Shown piece by piece: positions 52,320 to 62,280 of a DNA stretch of 64,000 nucleotides. The DNA comes from Marinomonas ostreistagni. GTDB taxonomy: Bacteria; Pseudomonadota; Gammaproteobacteria; Pseudomonadales; Marinomonadaceae. Both the position numbers and the translations under genes were made by a program. Where the stretch lies: contig NZ_JAFEKF010000002.1 in the NCBI RefSeq assembly GCF_016888445.1, positions 186,001-250,000 on the forward strand, given 5' to 3'. The notes under the pieces were generated by a model. It did not search any database. It was not told the DNA's origin and worked only from the letters and a program-made list of their open reading frames with translations. Positions within the stretch are counted from its first letter, which is position 1; each line of letters opens with the position of its first letter.

Positions 52320-53570
52320 TTAGACAAACCAAGCGATACCTAAGCCGACCACACTGGTAAACACCAAGGGCAGGCTAGCGCGAAGCATGGCGCGGCCACC
52401 GATGGCGGCAGTCATGCCAGCTTTGAGCAAGCCATTAACGGTGGCCGCGATCACGATCCCGAGCACCGCGGTATTGAGTGCCAATCCTTCACGGCTCATG
52501 CCGGACAATGACAAGTTGATCGGGTCCACATCGGCTACCCCTGATGCGGCCGCTAGCAAGAGTACCCCAGCATCCCCAAGGGTGGCTTTTAAGCCGCTGC
52601 TGAGCAGTAGAATAACCGTTAGCAAGGCACCAAATCCTAACGCCGACCATAACGATAATGGCGATGCCGGAGGCGCGACATCTTCGGGGACACTTTGATT
52701 CCCTTGATACCAAAACCATAGGGCGGGTAGATAAGTCAGCAGAGCCATGATTAAAACAGGGATAGCCAGAGGCGTAATCAGATCAGGGTTAATCACGCCA
52801 GCGACTAATAACACACGCGGGTACATGGTGCCGCAGGCAAACAGCACCCCAGCCGCCAGTAAGGGCGAGGCCGCCGGTACTTGTTTGGCCATGCGCGAGA
52901 ATTGCAGTGTCAGCGCCGTCGATGAAGCGAAGCCTGCAAACAGTGCTGTCGCCATAATGCCTTTGCGGGCACCAGCAAACTTCATCGCGAAATAGCTGAC
53001 AAACGAGATACTGGCGATCAGTACCACCATCCACCAGATTTCATAAGGATTCAGCGCGTCCCAAGGGCCCATATCTTCGTTGGGAATGACCGAGAGAATC
53101 ACCACAGAAATGACCAGCAACTCTAAGGCGGCCCATAGCTCTTTCTTTTCAAACAACAAAAGCCAGCGATGTAGCTCGCCTTTAAGGCTTAATAGAAGGG
53201 CGGTAATTACCGCCAAAGAGGAGGCTTCGACGACGTAGCCCAGCATCACCATGGCGCCATAACTAAACGTCAGCAACGAGGCGATCAGTGAGGTTAAAGA
53301 GGCGCGCTCGCGGGTGCTGTTGACCACATACGAGGCGGTTAATGCCAATGCTAGGGCAATGAAGAAAACGCCCAATAAATAGACGTTGACGGATTCACTG
53401 AGCATCGCCGCGACCGCGCCAAGCAAAGAGATCAGCGCATAGGTCCGCAATCCCGCTACGCGAGAACCTTCTTTTTGATCGCGGTATTTAAAGCCGCGTT
53501 CGATGCCAATTAATAAGCCTAAAGAAAGCGCAACGGCCAACAAAACAATCTGAGAATCACCAAACTGCAT
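52320..53570 (-). CDS. MgtC/DUF4010 membrane protein
   Basis: A 416-aa integral membrane protein. Residues 1-130 match the MgtC/SapB N-terminal domain (LLIGIERGFKYRD, then GLRTYALISLLGAVAAMLSE). The remaining part, with about nine helices, matches DUF4010 (FVSYFAMKFAGARKGIMATA, GFASSTALTLQFSRMA). Some relatives are linked to metal or magnesium homeostasis, but the function is unproven. It is monocistronic as seen, with gaps of more than 120 bases on both sides. Confidence 0.85.
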   Translation of the reverse strand: MQFGDSQIVLLAVALSLGLLIGIERGFKYRDQKEGSRVAGLRTYALISLLGAVAAMLSESVNVYLLGVFFIALALALTASYVVNSTRERASLTSLIASLLTFSYGAMVMLGYVVEASSLAVITALLLSLKGELHRWLLLFEKKELWAALELLVISVVILSVIPNEDMGPWDALNPYEIWWMVVLIASISFVSYFAMKFAGARKGIMATALFAGFASSTALTLQFSRMAKQVPAASPLLAAGVLFACGTMYPRVLLVAGVINPDLITPLAIPVLIMALLTYLPALWFWYQGNQSVPEDVAPPASPLSLWSALGFGALLTVILLLSSGLKATLGDAGVLLLAAASGVADVDPINLSLSGMSREGLALNTAVLGIVIAATVNGLLKAGMTAAIGGRAMLRASLPLVFTSVVGLGIAWFV

Positions 53571-53695
53571 AGCACCATCCTATTGTTCTATTTATAAATA
53601 TTCTTATGCGTGTTGCATCCTTGAGCCTTCTTTAAGCCTAACACAGAGGTGCAAAATTGCCTGTTTAGTTACTGTTTCATTGTGTTTTAGCAGGG

Positions 53696-54685
53696 TTAGC
53701 GAGGCACGCGCGAGCGGATTGCCTCAGGCAAGAGCCGCAGCACTTGTTGACGTGCCACATGCCAAAATCCAGACAAGATCAGCAACGAGAAGCCCACGGC
53801 GATACCGACCAGTGCCGCGCTGTTTTCGACGCCCCCATAGGTGTCCATAAAGTCCACCGTGGCATACAACACATAGACCAAGGCTGACACCATAAACGCA
53901 CGTCGATCAATGATAAGCGATAGCACTGTGAGTAGCGCGTAGAGTGCGATAAAACTGGCAATATGAGCACCAGCAGTAGGTGCGATGATTAGGTTATAAA
54001 AGGCCGCATGAACGATCAAAGGCGAAGCGCACAGATGCAACCAAAAGGCGATGTCGGACTGGCGCTTAGTGCGCGCTAAGTCTTGGCGATCCCACCACAG
54101 CGCCATGGCAAACAAGATTAGGCCCGCGATCAGAGCGGCTTCATCAAGGTAATTAAGGTTTTGTAAGCGCGGAAAGAGGCTCACTAAGCCGCTAAACAAA
54201 AAGATCACTGCCGGTACGGCGCCAGCGGCAATGGTGATCGGCACTCGAAAGCGTTGCCAATGGCAAAAGGTACCCGCAACGGTTACCGCAGCGGCCAACA
54301 ATACGGCGTTTTGATGCAATGTTTCAAAGGTCAGCATGACCGCCGAGAACAAGCTGCCGGCAAAATACGCAACCAAGACAATCGCTGGCAGCGCCATATG
54401 ACGACGCCTGACGAAAAACTCCGCCAACAACCAAGACGCAGCGGCGACCATGGCCGAGCCAAGAGCTGGCGCATAGGCATCGCCTAACAAGGAAATGGAG
54501 TATAAAAATAGACTGATCGCAATGACGACAAAAATGTCATTGAAGCTTGAAATCAAACGAATATTTTCTTCGTCGACACTGGGGCTGTGGCGTTGTTGTT
54601 CGACCATCTGGCGAAAGGCTTGCACGTCAGCAGAGCGAAAAATCCCCTTACGTGTCGCCTGTTCTAGATCTTCATCCGTGTACAT
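53696..54685 (-). CDS. Multi-helix membrane protein, DUF2157/DUF4401-like
   Basis: A 329-aa protein. A soluble N-terminal segment of about 45 residues (YTDEDLEQATRKGIFRSADV) precedes about ten hydrophobic helices that run to residue 310, then a basic end. The arrangement recalls DUF2157 or DUF4401 proteins, but I cannot assign either with certainty by eye. No motif for catalysis or transport is visible. The function is unknown. It stands alone on the minus strand. Confidence 0.62.
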   Translation of the reverse strand: MYTDEDLEQATRKGIFRSADVQAFRQMVEQQRHSPSVDEENIRLISSFNDIFVVIAISLFLYSISLLGDAYAPALGSAMVAAASWLLAEFFVRRRHMALPAIVLVAYFAGSLFSAVMLTFETLHQNAVLLAAAVTVAGTFCHWQRFRVPITIAAGAVPAVIFLFSGLVSLFPRLQNLNYLDEAALIAGLILFAMALWWDRQDLARTKRQSDIAFWLHLCASPLIVHAAFYNLIIAPTAGAHIASFIALYALLTVLSLIIDRRAFMVSALVYVLYATVDFMDTYGGVENSAALVGIAVGFSLLILSGFWHVARQQVLRLLPEAIRSRVPR

Positions 54686-54824
54686 AGCGTCTCATCTTAA
54701 AACTGATCAATAGCGTGAATGTATGAGTGCTTAAGATGACGAATGCCTTGCTGTGATGCAAGGCTTGTGCGCTGGAAAGTCATTTATTTACACGGCACTT
54801 AGCGACATCGTGTAAGTGTCTTAT

Positions 54825-56753
54825 TTAGGCACTCATGATGAGCTGGCTAATGGCATTGCTGATCAGGTTTTTGTTCACCGTGGTGCGTGCCACAGGTTGA
54901 TCAAACCAAAAGCTCATGGGTTGGTCGTAGCCTATGCCGTGCATGAAGTTGTACAGCGCTTTGCGTAACCCTTGGCCGAGCATGTCATGATCGGTGCCAG
55001 TGGGGTCAAAGAAGTCTACATCGTTTTCCGCGAACAGCGTCTCAGGGCGTTCGGCTAAGGTGATGCCATATTCTTCAGGATTAAGGCCGATAGGGCTGTG
55101 AATGGTCGCTGCAAAGCGGTGCCAGTAAGCGGATTGGAAACAGCCGTGTGACATCATTTGGCGTACCATTTCGAGGGCATCGACGGTTTCTTGCTCGGTT
55201 TGTGTTGGGAAGCCGTACATCAAGTAGGCGTGCACTAGGACGCCAGCATCGCTGAAGCCTTTGGTGACGCGTGCGACTTGCTCGACACTGACGCCTTTTT
55301 TCATCAGTTTTAGCAGACGATCGGAAGCCACTTCCAAACCACCGCTGACGGCAATACAGCCTGAGTCTGCCAGCAGTTGGCATTTTTCTGGTGTGAAGGT
55401 CTTTTCAAAGCGAATATTGCCCCACCAGCTGATCACGACGCCACGCTCGATTAGACGCTCAGCAAGCGCAAACAGTGCTTTCGGTGGAGCGGCTTCGTCA
55501 ACAAAATGGAAGCCTGTTTGACCGGTTTCTTCGATCAACTGCTCAATGCGATCCACCAAAATATCGGCGCCCGCGTAGTCATAGCGCTCGATATAATCCA
55601 AGCTGACATCGCAGAAGCTGCACTTCTTCCAATAGCAGCCATGGGCAATGGTCAATTTATTCCAGCGGCCATCGCTCCAAATGCGGTGCATTGGGTTAAG
55701 CATCTCGCACAATGCCAAGTACTCGTCCAGCGGCAAACCGTCGTATACAGGTGCACCCACATCAAGCTGCGGGATGTCGTGTAAGTCTTTGTTATCGTTA
55801 AAGTAAACAAACGCTTCGCCGTCTTGGTCTTGCGCTAAAAAGTAGGTGCGCACCAGCTCATCGACGTCCCGTTTACCATCGAAGTATTCGAGCAAGGTCA
55901 TAAACGGGCGTTCGCCATCGTCGACACAGATAAAGTCGACGAATTCAAACACACGTGGGTCTTTTAAAGCGCGCAGTTCGGTATTAATAAAACCGCCGCC
56001 CATCACCACCGGAATATCTGGCGCTAGCTCTTTGCAGGTCTGCGCAATTCGCAGTGCACCGAGCATGTTGCCTGGGAATGGCACGGTCAGTGCCACCACG
56101 CTAGGCTGAGTTTCGTCTAAATACACTTCGACCAGCTGCTCTAAAATCTCTGAGCTAAAGCTTGGCTCTGCCATCAGCGTATCGTACAAATCATCAAACG
56201 TTGGATTGGCGGCGGCGAGGCGTTCGCCATAACGGCTCACTTCAAAGTAAGGATCCACCCCTTGGGTGATGACAGCGGATAAATCGTTGATAAACAGCGT
56301 GGCTAAGTACTTGGCCTTATCCTGCACACCTAGGTCGCCGAAGGCGCTTTTGAGCACATCGCCCGACACTGCTTCCATTTGCGCAATGGCATCGAAGGCA
56401 GGACCTTCCGGTAAAAAACGGCGGCTATTGATGCGCATCGCAAGACTTGGGTCTTTGCCTTGTAAAAAGCGAATCACAGGCTCGACACACAGATGATAGC
56501 GATCAAATTCGGCCAAAAAGGTGTAGATCACATCGGGTAATTCATCGTCGTCAAACTCGGCAAAATTATCCTCTACATGCTGACGCATAATGTCTAATCC
56601 AGACTGCGTCATCATCTCTAAGAATAATTCAATCGCAGGGTCCCGCTGTACCGCCTCGTATCCTTGAGAACGCAAAAAGCCTGTCAGATACGCCGTCGCT
56701 GGATAGGGCGTATTTAACTGAGTCATTGGAGGAGTCATGAATAGAACGGTCAT
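54825..56753 (-). CDS. B12-binding-type radical SAM enzyme
   Basis: A 642-aa radical SAM enzyme. An N-terminal part of about 210 residues contains family-specific helices. A cobalamin-binding-like Rossmann domain follows near 215-305 (VALTVPFPGNMLGALRIAQT, VVMGGGFINTELRAL). The radical SAM core near 365-590 has cysteines in GCYWKKCSFCD, a C-x4-C-x2-C spacing shared by part of the COG1032 group. The cobalamin DxHxxG motif is not obvious, so B12 use is uncertain. It is last in a run with glycosyltransferase and acyltransferase genes. The substrate is unknown. Confidence 0.8.
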   Translation of the reverse strand: MTVLFMTPPMTQLNTPYPATAYLTGFLRSQGYEAVQRDPAIELFLEMMTQSGLDIMRQHVEDNFAEFDDDELPDVIYTFLAEFDRYHLCVEPVIRFLQGKDPSLAMRINSRRFLPEGPAFDAIAQMEAVSGDVLKSAFGDLGVQDKAKYLATLFINDLSAVITQGVDPYFEVSRYGERLAAANPTFDDLYDTLMAEPSFSSEILEQLVEVYLDETQPSVVALTVPFPGNMLGALRIAQTCKELAPDIPVVMGGGFINTELRALKDPRVFEFVDFICVDDGERPFMTLLEYFDGKRDVDELVRTYFLAQDQDGEAFVYFNDNKDLHDIPQLDVGAPVYDGLPLDEYLALCEMLNPMHRIWSDGRWNKLTIAHGCYWKKCSFCDVSLDYIERYDYAGADILVDRIEQLIEETGQTGFHFVDEAAPPKALFALAERLIERGVVISWWGNIRFEKTFTPEKCQLLADSGCIAVSGGLEVASDRLLKLMKKGVSVEQVARVTKGFSDAGVLVHAYLMYGFPTQTEQETVDALEMVRQMMSHGCFQSAYWHRFAATIHSPIGLNPEEYGITLAERPETLFAENDVDFFDPTGTDHDMLGQGLRKALYNFMHGIGYDQPMSFWFDQPVARTTVNKNLISNAISQLIMSA

Positions 56754-56777
56754 AAAAGGCCTGTGTTTTGAGCTTAA

Positions 56778-57902
56778 TTAGCGTAAAAAAGTGTTTAATA
56801 CGGTTTCAAATTGATCACGTAAACGTGACTCATAGACTTGCTTGACCGACTCTTGGTTAGCGAGCGACACGCGTTGGCGCAGTGCTTCATCCTCAAGCAG
56901 GGTCGTCATAAGGTTTGCCAACTCTTGATTGTCAGAACCTTCATAAATAAAGTCTGCCGCTTCGCCACTAATCAGTTCACTCGCACCCACCCACTGTGTG
57001 GTGATGACTGGCGCGCCACAGGCCATTGCTTCGGCTACTACGCGGCCAAACTCTTCAATGCGGGCGGGTAAAACAAAGATATCCAACGCATTGAAGTAAT
57101 CTTGTACTTCATTAGAAATCGGTAGATGACGAATACGATGAGCGTAAGGCGATTGATCCAGCATCGCTTGGTATTCTGGCGTTAAGTTATCTTTGCCGAC
57201 ATAGACGAAATGGGTTTTTTCCGCGAGTTCGGGGGCCAGTAAATCAATCGCTTTAAAGAAGCGGTCAATGCCGCGCTTTTTGAATGCACCAGAGGTGACT
57301 AGACCCACCAGAAACTCATCGTCTTGAACCCCTAGCTTGCTGCGAATAGTTTGGCGCTCCTGCGTAGACACGCGCTTAAACTGCTGCTCATCAATGGCGG
57401 GGTAAATGATGGAAATATCTTCTGATGCCACATTAAAGCGTTGCACCAGCTCGTTTTTCATCATCTTTGAGTTAGCCACAATATGTTTGTAGGTATGATT
57501 CTTAAGAATAGGTGTGTGAGTTTGATACAGCTCATCGTCTTCGGCTAATGGTCGACCATGGATCTTTTCCGAGGCCAAGTGCACACAGTTATGGATAAAG
57601 TGAATATCAGGTTGCTGGAAGTCACCGTGGCCAATAATAAGGTCAACGTTTAAGCGCTCTGCTAGTTTCAATACTTGCTTATTAAACTGCTTACGACGCG
57701 CTGATTTCTTTTGCCAAAAATAGCGCTTAGCTTTGTGCGGGATACCGCCACTGGCCTTGATATCTGGAATGTTTAGCGCTTCAGCAATGATGTGTACTTC
57801 ATAGCCTTTTTCTTTTAGGAAGCGTGCTTCTTCATGGACATGACGGCTCGCACCTGAGTAGGTTTTCTCAAGATTAAGCTTAGCGATTAGGATCTTTTTC
57901 AT
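56778..57902 (-). CDS. GT4-family glycosyltransferase
   Basis: Retaining glycosyltransferase of 374 aa with the GT-B fold. The acceptor-side domain begins ILIAKLNLEKTYSGASRHVH. The nucleotide-sugar domain carries IDIFVLPARIEEFGRVVAEA-type sequence (DIFVLPARIEEFGRVVAEAM) with the E-x7-E catalytic region near residue 275-285. It probably acts on a lipid or saccharide acceptor at the inner face of the membrane. It is 24 bases upstream of the radical SAM gene and 66 after the acyltransferase gene, all on the minus strand. Confidence 0.88.
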   Translation of the reverse strand: MKKILIAKLNLEKTYSGASRHVHEEARFLKEKGYEVHIIAEALNIPDIKASGGIPHKAKRYFWQKKSARRKQFNKQVLKLAERLNVDLIIGHGDFQQPDIHFIHNCVHLASEKIHGRPLAEDDELYQTHTPILKNHTYKHIVANSKMMKNELVQRFNVASEDISIIYPAIDEQQFKRVSTQERQTIRSKLGVQDDEFLVGLVTSGAFKKRGIDRFFKAIDLLAPELAEKTHFVYVGKDNLTPEYQAMLDQSPYAHRIRHLPISNEVQDYFNALDIFVLPARIEEFGRVVAEAMACGAPVITTQWVGASELISGEAADFIYEGSDNQELANLMTTLLEDEALRQRVSLANQESVKQVYESRLRDQFETVLNTFLR

Positions 57903-57968
57903 AGAGCTTCCCTTTTGAAGGATGACGTAATCATTGCCTTGGTATCAATGTATGTGCGCGGGCGCAGT

Positions 57969-59036
57969 TTACCTTATTTTGGTCTGAAACAGTTGCTTAA
58001 TTTTGTGTTGTGCTGGGCGCTCGACAAGATGCCAAGAAGCAATCGCACAGGCGAAGGTAACCGTACTTGAGAGTAATACAAAGCCTGGCCACGACAGCTC
58101 AGGCCATAGATAAATGACACTCTGCTGTACTAAAAAACCATAAATATAGAGCCCATAGGAGTAATCCCCCAGGCGCTGCAAGCTGCGCATTTTATTACGG
58201 GGTAGATAGGCGAGTGTGAGCGTGGTGTAACTGATGGCAAGCCCAGCAAGCGCAGGTAATAGCGCTGTGTGTTGCAGTGCCCAAAGCATGATACAAAGCG
58301 CTAGCGCATAGCGGAAGCGTAATACCAGAGTATGGCGTGCTAGGTACATAAATGCGCCAGCTAAGAACACACAGACAAATATCAGCATTACCCAAGCATC
58401 GTCTGTGCGTGTGTTTAGCGCACGATGCCCAAGGACACTCAGTAGAACGTAGCCAATAAATGCCAAACCAAGCGCGCGGCGTCGAAGCCAGTAAGTGGAA
58501 GAAATGGACGTGGCTGTTAACACGCAAAAGCCTACCGCCACCATCACATACAGCCACGCCTCAATCGGCAGCGTCCAAAGTGAAGCATTGATGGTATGCG
58601 GGTACGGCGTTGTCTGAAACACGCCAGGCAACTGAAACTGCGTGTGTATGTCGAGTAGGTTTAGATTGAGTAGGTAGCGCCATGTGGAGGCTGTGCTGAA
58701 ATAGTCTGCCAGCCTTAGCTCAGTTAAAAGCGGACCCGCTACCAATACAGTGAGACCAAGCAAAACAATGAGCCCAGGGAGCAAGCGTGCGGCGCGCGCG
58801 CAGGCGTAGTAGCGAAGGTCTTGGGAGCGATGCAGACTGCGACAAATCAAAAAGCCACTGATGGCGAAGAACACGCAGACAAAAACATGATCTAGGCGAA
58901 TGCCAACGATCGACCATGGCAGCGCGGTGCCGGAAAACACCAGCACACTGTGGCTGAGCAATACGCCCACCGCGCAGCACAGGCGCAGGAGCGTAAAGTG
59001 ATTATCGCGTGATGGGCTAAAGTCGGCTAAGGTCAT
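57969..59036 (-). CDS. Acyltransferase 3 (OafA/YrhL-like) membrane protein
   Basis: Integral membrane O-acyltransferase of 355 aa with ten to eleven helices. The family opening is present: NHFTLLRLCCAVGVLLSHSV (catalytic histidine in the LSHS motif, near residue 29) and FFAISGFLICRSL near residue 57 with the following arginine. Members add acetyl groups to surface sugars. It leads a three-gene minus-strand run with a glycosyltransferase and a radical SAM enzyme, suggesting modification of a surface saccharide. Confidence 0.9.
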   Translation of the reverse strand: MTLADFSPSRDNHFTLLRLCCAVGVLLSHSVLVFSGTALPWSIVGIRLDHVFVCVFFAISGFLICRSLHRSQDLRYYACARAARLLPGLIVLLGLTVLVAGPLLTELRLADYFSTASTWRYLLNLNLLDIHTQFQLPGVFQTTPYPHTINASLWTLPIEAWLYVMVAVGFCVLTATSISSTYWLRRRALGLAFIGYVLLSVLGHRALNTRTDDAWVMLIFVCVFLAGAFMYLARHTLVLRFRYALALCIMLWALQHTALLPALAGLAISYTTLTLAYLPRNKMRSLQRLGDYSYGLYIYGFLVQQSVIYLWPELSWPGFVLLSSTVTFACAIASWHLVERPAQHKIKQLFQTKIR

Positions 59037-59106
59037 GCGCGCATCATAGCACGATGACGCAGGCGGTCAGCCCATCAGGCGTTCACTTAAATGTGAGGCT
59101 AGGCGC

Positions 59107-59763
59107 TTACAGTACCGTCATGATGTCTTCGCGCGCCAGACGGGTTTTAGCAAGACCGGCATTGTAATCCGTGCTTTCGTCACGGTAGCCCAGCGCCAAG
59201 CCAACATCACAGCGGTAGCCACGTAGCTCATCAGCAAACAGCTCGCTCAGCATTTCGTGATCCACCCCTTCAAGCGGCGTTGAGTCAATACCAAGGCGTG
59301 CTAGCGTATGTAGGGTGTTGCCCAAGGCTAGATAAGTTTGCGCTTTGGTCCAAGCTTCGGTGTTGCCGTTTTCGTCGGTATTAAGCTCAGCAAATGGAAA
59401 CGAGCTGTACGCCGCTTCGCGCTCTTCAGGCTTGGTGCGGCCATCAGCGATGCCTTTGTCGACGACTTTATCGTAATCGGCACGGGTGTAATGTGTTTTG
59501 TGGGCAAACAAAATAATGTGCGACGCTGCTTTGGCGTGCTTTTGGTTGAACTGAAATTTGTTTGCGAAGCTGTCGTAAAAGCGTTGCTTAGCCGCATCAC
59601 TCTCGATCACGACAAACTTCCACGGCTGTGAATTAATCGACGACGCCGACAGACGCATGGCTTCGTAAATCACTTCCATATCGGCCGCTGAAATGCGTTT
59701 AGTAGGGTCGTAGCTTTTAGTGGTGTAACGCTTTTCTAAGTCCGCAATAATTGGATGAGTCAT
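59107..59763 (-). CDS. NAD(P)H nitroreductase family (NfsB-like)
   Basis: FMN-dependent oxidoreductase of 218 aa. Family segments are RLSASSINSQPWKFVVIESD near residue 33 (FMN phosphate site), the KAASHIILFAHKTHY strand near 78 and GYRCDVGLALGYRD near residue 181. The length is normal for NfsB/NfnB. It is divergent from a LysR regulator, with a palindromic site between, so induction by an electrophile or quinone is plausible. The physiological substrate is unknown. Confidence 0.9.
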   Translation of the reverse strand: MTHPIIADLEKRYTTKSYDPTKRISAADMEVIYEAMRLSASSINSQPWKFVVIESDAAKQRFYDSFANKFQFNQKHAKAASHIILFAHKTHYTRADYDKVVDKGIADGRTKPEEREAAYSSFPFAELNTDENGNTEAWTKAQTYLALGNTLHTLARLGIDSTPLEGVDHEMLSELFADELRGYRCDVGLALGYRDESTDYNAGLAKTRLAREDIMTVL

Positions 59764-59864
59764 AATCTTCTCTCTTAATCATTAGGGCATGCTGAGCATG
59801 CGGCATTTATGTGGCCATGCTAGTGAAGTTAAATGACAATCGGAATAGGTGTTAAATTGAATTA

Positions 59865-59885
59865 TTATCAAATATATTTTGATAA
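59865..59885. promoter_or_regulatory. Operator between nitroreductase and LysR genes
   Basis: TTATCAAA (59865-59872) and TTTGATAA (59878-59885) are exact inverse copies five bases apart, 27 bases before the LysR start. This is the likely LysR binding site. Confidence 0.6.
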
Positions 59886-59911
59886 TACATTTCTAATGAA
59901 GGTCCTGAGTC

Positions 59912-60853
59912 GTGCAAATCGAAGATCTTAATGTGGTGTTGACCGTGGCGGAGCTGGGCAGTATCACCGCGGCCGCCACTCAGCTGGATATGCAGACGGC
60001 GACCGCGAGTGCGGCGGTAAAGCGCGTCGAGGCGTACTTGGGCGCGCCCTTGTTTATCCGTACTACGCGTCGCTTACGGCTGTCGGCCATCGGAGCAAGT
60101 TATCTACCTCAGTGCCAGCAAGCACTGCAGACGCTGGCGCAAGCCAAGCAGGCGGTGCAGCAAGAGCAAGGCACCATGCGCGGCGAAGTGCGTTTGTCGG
60201 TGTCCTCTGATTTGGGCCGTAACCTCGTAATGCCGTGGCTGGATGAGTGGTTTGATGAGCACCCTGAGTTATCGATTCGCGCGCATTTAAGCGACACCAA
60301 TGTGGATTTTTACCGCGACAACATCGACCTCGCGCTGCGCTATGGTGCGCCGCCGGACTCCAGCTTGTACGGCTTTAAAATCTGTAACGTGCCACGACTG
60401 CTGTGTGCGAGCCCAGCTTACTTAACGGCGTACGGTACGCCGCGAGTACCAGACGATCTCAAGCAAGGGCACAACGGCTTGTTTTATCAATTACGCAACA
60501 TCTTAAACGATGCTTGGCAGTTTTATGATGGCACAGGCCAAGTCTATAAGGTGAAGCCGCGGTCCAATCGCTGTGCCAACGATGGCGAGTTGGTGCGGCG
60601 CTGGTGTGTGGCGGGCAAAGGTATTGCGGTTAAATCGAGCTTAGACATCAGCGGCGATTTATTAGCTGGGCGCTTGGTTCCGCTGATGTCTGATTATCAA
60701 ATAGAAATGGGGGAATTGTGGCTAATTTATCCGAGCAAAAATATCACCACGCCGGTGATTCATTTATTACGGGATCGCTTGCGCGAGCGCACACGAGCAC
60801 TACTGACGGCGCTGATTGAGCGCCGTCTCCTACCACCTGAGGTGCTAGATTAG
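59912..60853 (+). CDS. LysR-family transcriptional regulator
   Basis: Regulator of 313 aa starting at a GTG. The winged helix is at about residues 1-60 (VLTVAELGSITAAATQLDMQ, then TATASAAVKRVEAYLG) and the effector domain at about 90-295. Alanine at the recognition helix start (TATASAAVKRVE) is somewhat unusual for the family. It is divergent from the nitroreductase gene, the probable target. The stop overlaps the convergent CNNM-like gene by four bases. Confidence 0.88.
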   Translation: MQIEDLNVVLTVAELGSITAAATQLDMQTATASAAVKRVEAYLGAPLFIRTTRRLRLSAIGASYLPQCQQALQTLAQAKQAVQQEQGTMRGEVRLSVSSDLGRNLVMPWLDEWFDEHPELSIRAHLSDTNVDFYRDNIDLALRYGAPPDSSLYGFKICNVPRLLCASPAYLTAYGTPRVPDDLKQGHNGLFYQLRNILNDAWQFYDGTGQVYKVKPRSNRCANDGELVRRWCVAGKGIAVKSSLDISGDLLAGRLVPLMSDYQIEMGELWLIYPSKNITTPVIHLLRDRLRERTRALLTALIERRLLPPEVLD

Positions 60854-62139
60854 CGTGGCTCACTAGGCACGCGCGTGACCAAAAGCTGCTCCACGCGGAC
60901 CCCTTCTAGATCGAGCACTTCAAACTTATAACCCGCGTGTAGCAGTGAGTCGGTGCGCTTGGGTAAGCGTTTAAGTTGATAGATGACAAAGCCTGCGATG
61001 GTTTCGTATTGGTTGCGATCAGGGAAGTCCTCGATGTCTAAGTGGCGCATGACATCGTTGATGGGCGTTAAGCCGTCGATCAGCCAAGAGCTGTCATCCC
61101 GTTTCACAATGTGCTCGGCATCGTGTGAAGTAATCAAATCGCCCATAAAGCTATTTAGCAAATCTTTTACCGTGACCAGTCCGACCACGGTGCCGTATTC
61201 ATTGACCACCACCGCAAACGCTTGGGGCGCGACCTTAAATGCGTTGAGAGCCTCCGACAGGGTCAACGTCTCTGGTAGGTAAAAAATATCCTTATCAAGC
61301 TGCGCCAGTGGGATGTTGGCTTGTTCCCCTTTGAGCACTTGGCGCAAGATTTCTTTGGATTCGATGATGCCTAAAATCGTATCCAAACCACCCGCACAGA
61401 CTAAAAAGTCATTGTGTGGATGCTCGATAAATTTTTGCGTGATCGCCTCGCTGTCTTCTTGAGCATCAAAATACACAATTTGGTCGCGCGGTGTCATGGC
61501 GCTGCCAATGGTGACACTGTCCAGCTCAAATACGTTGCCAATCAGTTGATATTCCTGCTTTTGCAAACTGCCATCTTCGGCGCCCGCTTCCATCATGGCG
61601 ACGATGTCTTCGGTAGTCACTAGTTCCTCTTGCTGAGTCGGTAATTTCAGCAACCTGAGGATCATGTTGGTGAGTCCGTTGAAGAAAAATACTAGCGGCA
61701 TCAGCACAAATGTCATCCAGCGCATTGGTGTGATTACGCGCATGGCAATGGCTTCGGGCATGATGATCGCCAAGCGCTTAGGCAGTAGGTCGGCAAACAA
61801 AATGAACAGTGAGGTAAGCGTGATAAACGAGAGCCAAAAGCTTATCTGATCCAGCAGTGGCCCTTGGTACACCATCGCAACCCATTCTTTAAAATACGGC
61901 GTCAGGGCTTGCTCACCAATGATACCGCCCATGATGGCGATCGCATTGAGCGCAATCTGAATCATGGCGAAAAACGTCCCTGGATTCTGCTGTAAGGCGA
62001 GCACAGCACTGGCGTTAGGGTGGCCGTCTTCGACCAGCATGCGCAGTTTGATCTTGCGGGCCGCGGCCATGCCGATTTCTGACATGGCAAACAACGCACT
62101 GACCCCGATTAATAAGCCAATGCCAAACAAATCACTCAT
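60850..62139 (-). CDS. CNNM/CorC-type membrane protein with CBS pair
   Basis: A 429-aa membrane protein. Residues 1-165 form the DUF21 (CNNM) transmembrane domain of about four helices with the conserved LFILFADLLPKRLAI segment. CBS domains follow at about 200-335 (MTPRDQIVYFDAQ; AFAVVVNEYGTVVGLVTVKD), then a CorC/HlyC C-terminal domain. Relatives mediate magnesium or cobalt efflux or resistance; the ion is not certain here. GAGG before the ATG at 62139 sets the start. The end overlaps the LysR gene. Confidence 0.9.
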   Translation of the reverse strand: MSDLFGIGLLIGVSALFAMSEIGMAAARKIKLRMLVEDGHPNASAVLALQQNPGTFFAMIQIALNAIAIMGGIIGEQALTPYFKEWVAMVYQGPLLDQISFWLSFITLTSLFILFADLLPKRLAIIMPEAIAMRVITPMRWMTFVLMPLVFFFNGLTNMILRLLKLPTQQEELVTTEDIVAMMEAGAEDGSLQKQEYQLIGNVFELDSVTIGSAMTPRDQIVYFDAQEDSEAITQKFIEHPHNDFLVCAGGLDTILGIIESKEILRQVLKGEQANIPLAQLDKDIFYLPETLTLSEALNAFKVAPQAFAVVVNEYGTVVGLVTVKDLLNSFMGDLITSHDAEHIVKRDDSSWLIDGLTPINDVMRHLDIEDFPDRNQYETIAGFVIYQLKRLPKRTDSLLHAGYKFEVLDLEGVRVEQLLVTRVPSEPR

Positions 62140-62280
62140 ACACACCTCATTTCACGACCGACGCAATCAAGCCGTGTGTGGGCGTCCTGAGTAGGTAAAA
62201 AGGGGCGCGCCATAAACGGCGTTTTCTGATCAGAAAACAGCCGCATTATAGAAGTAAATGGGTTTAGAGCAACGCTTATT

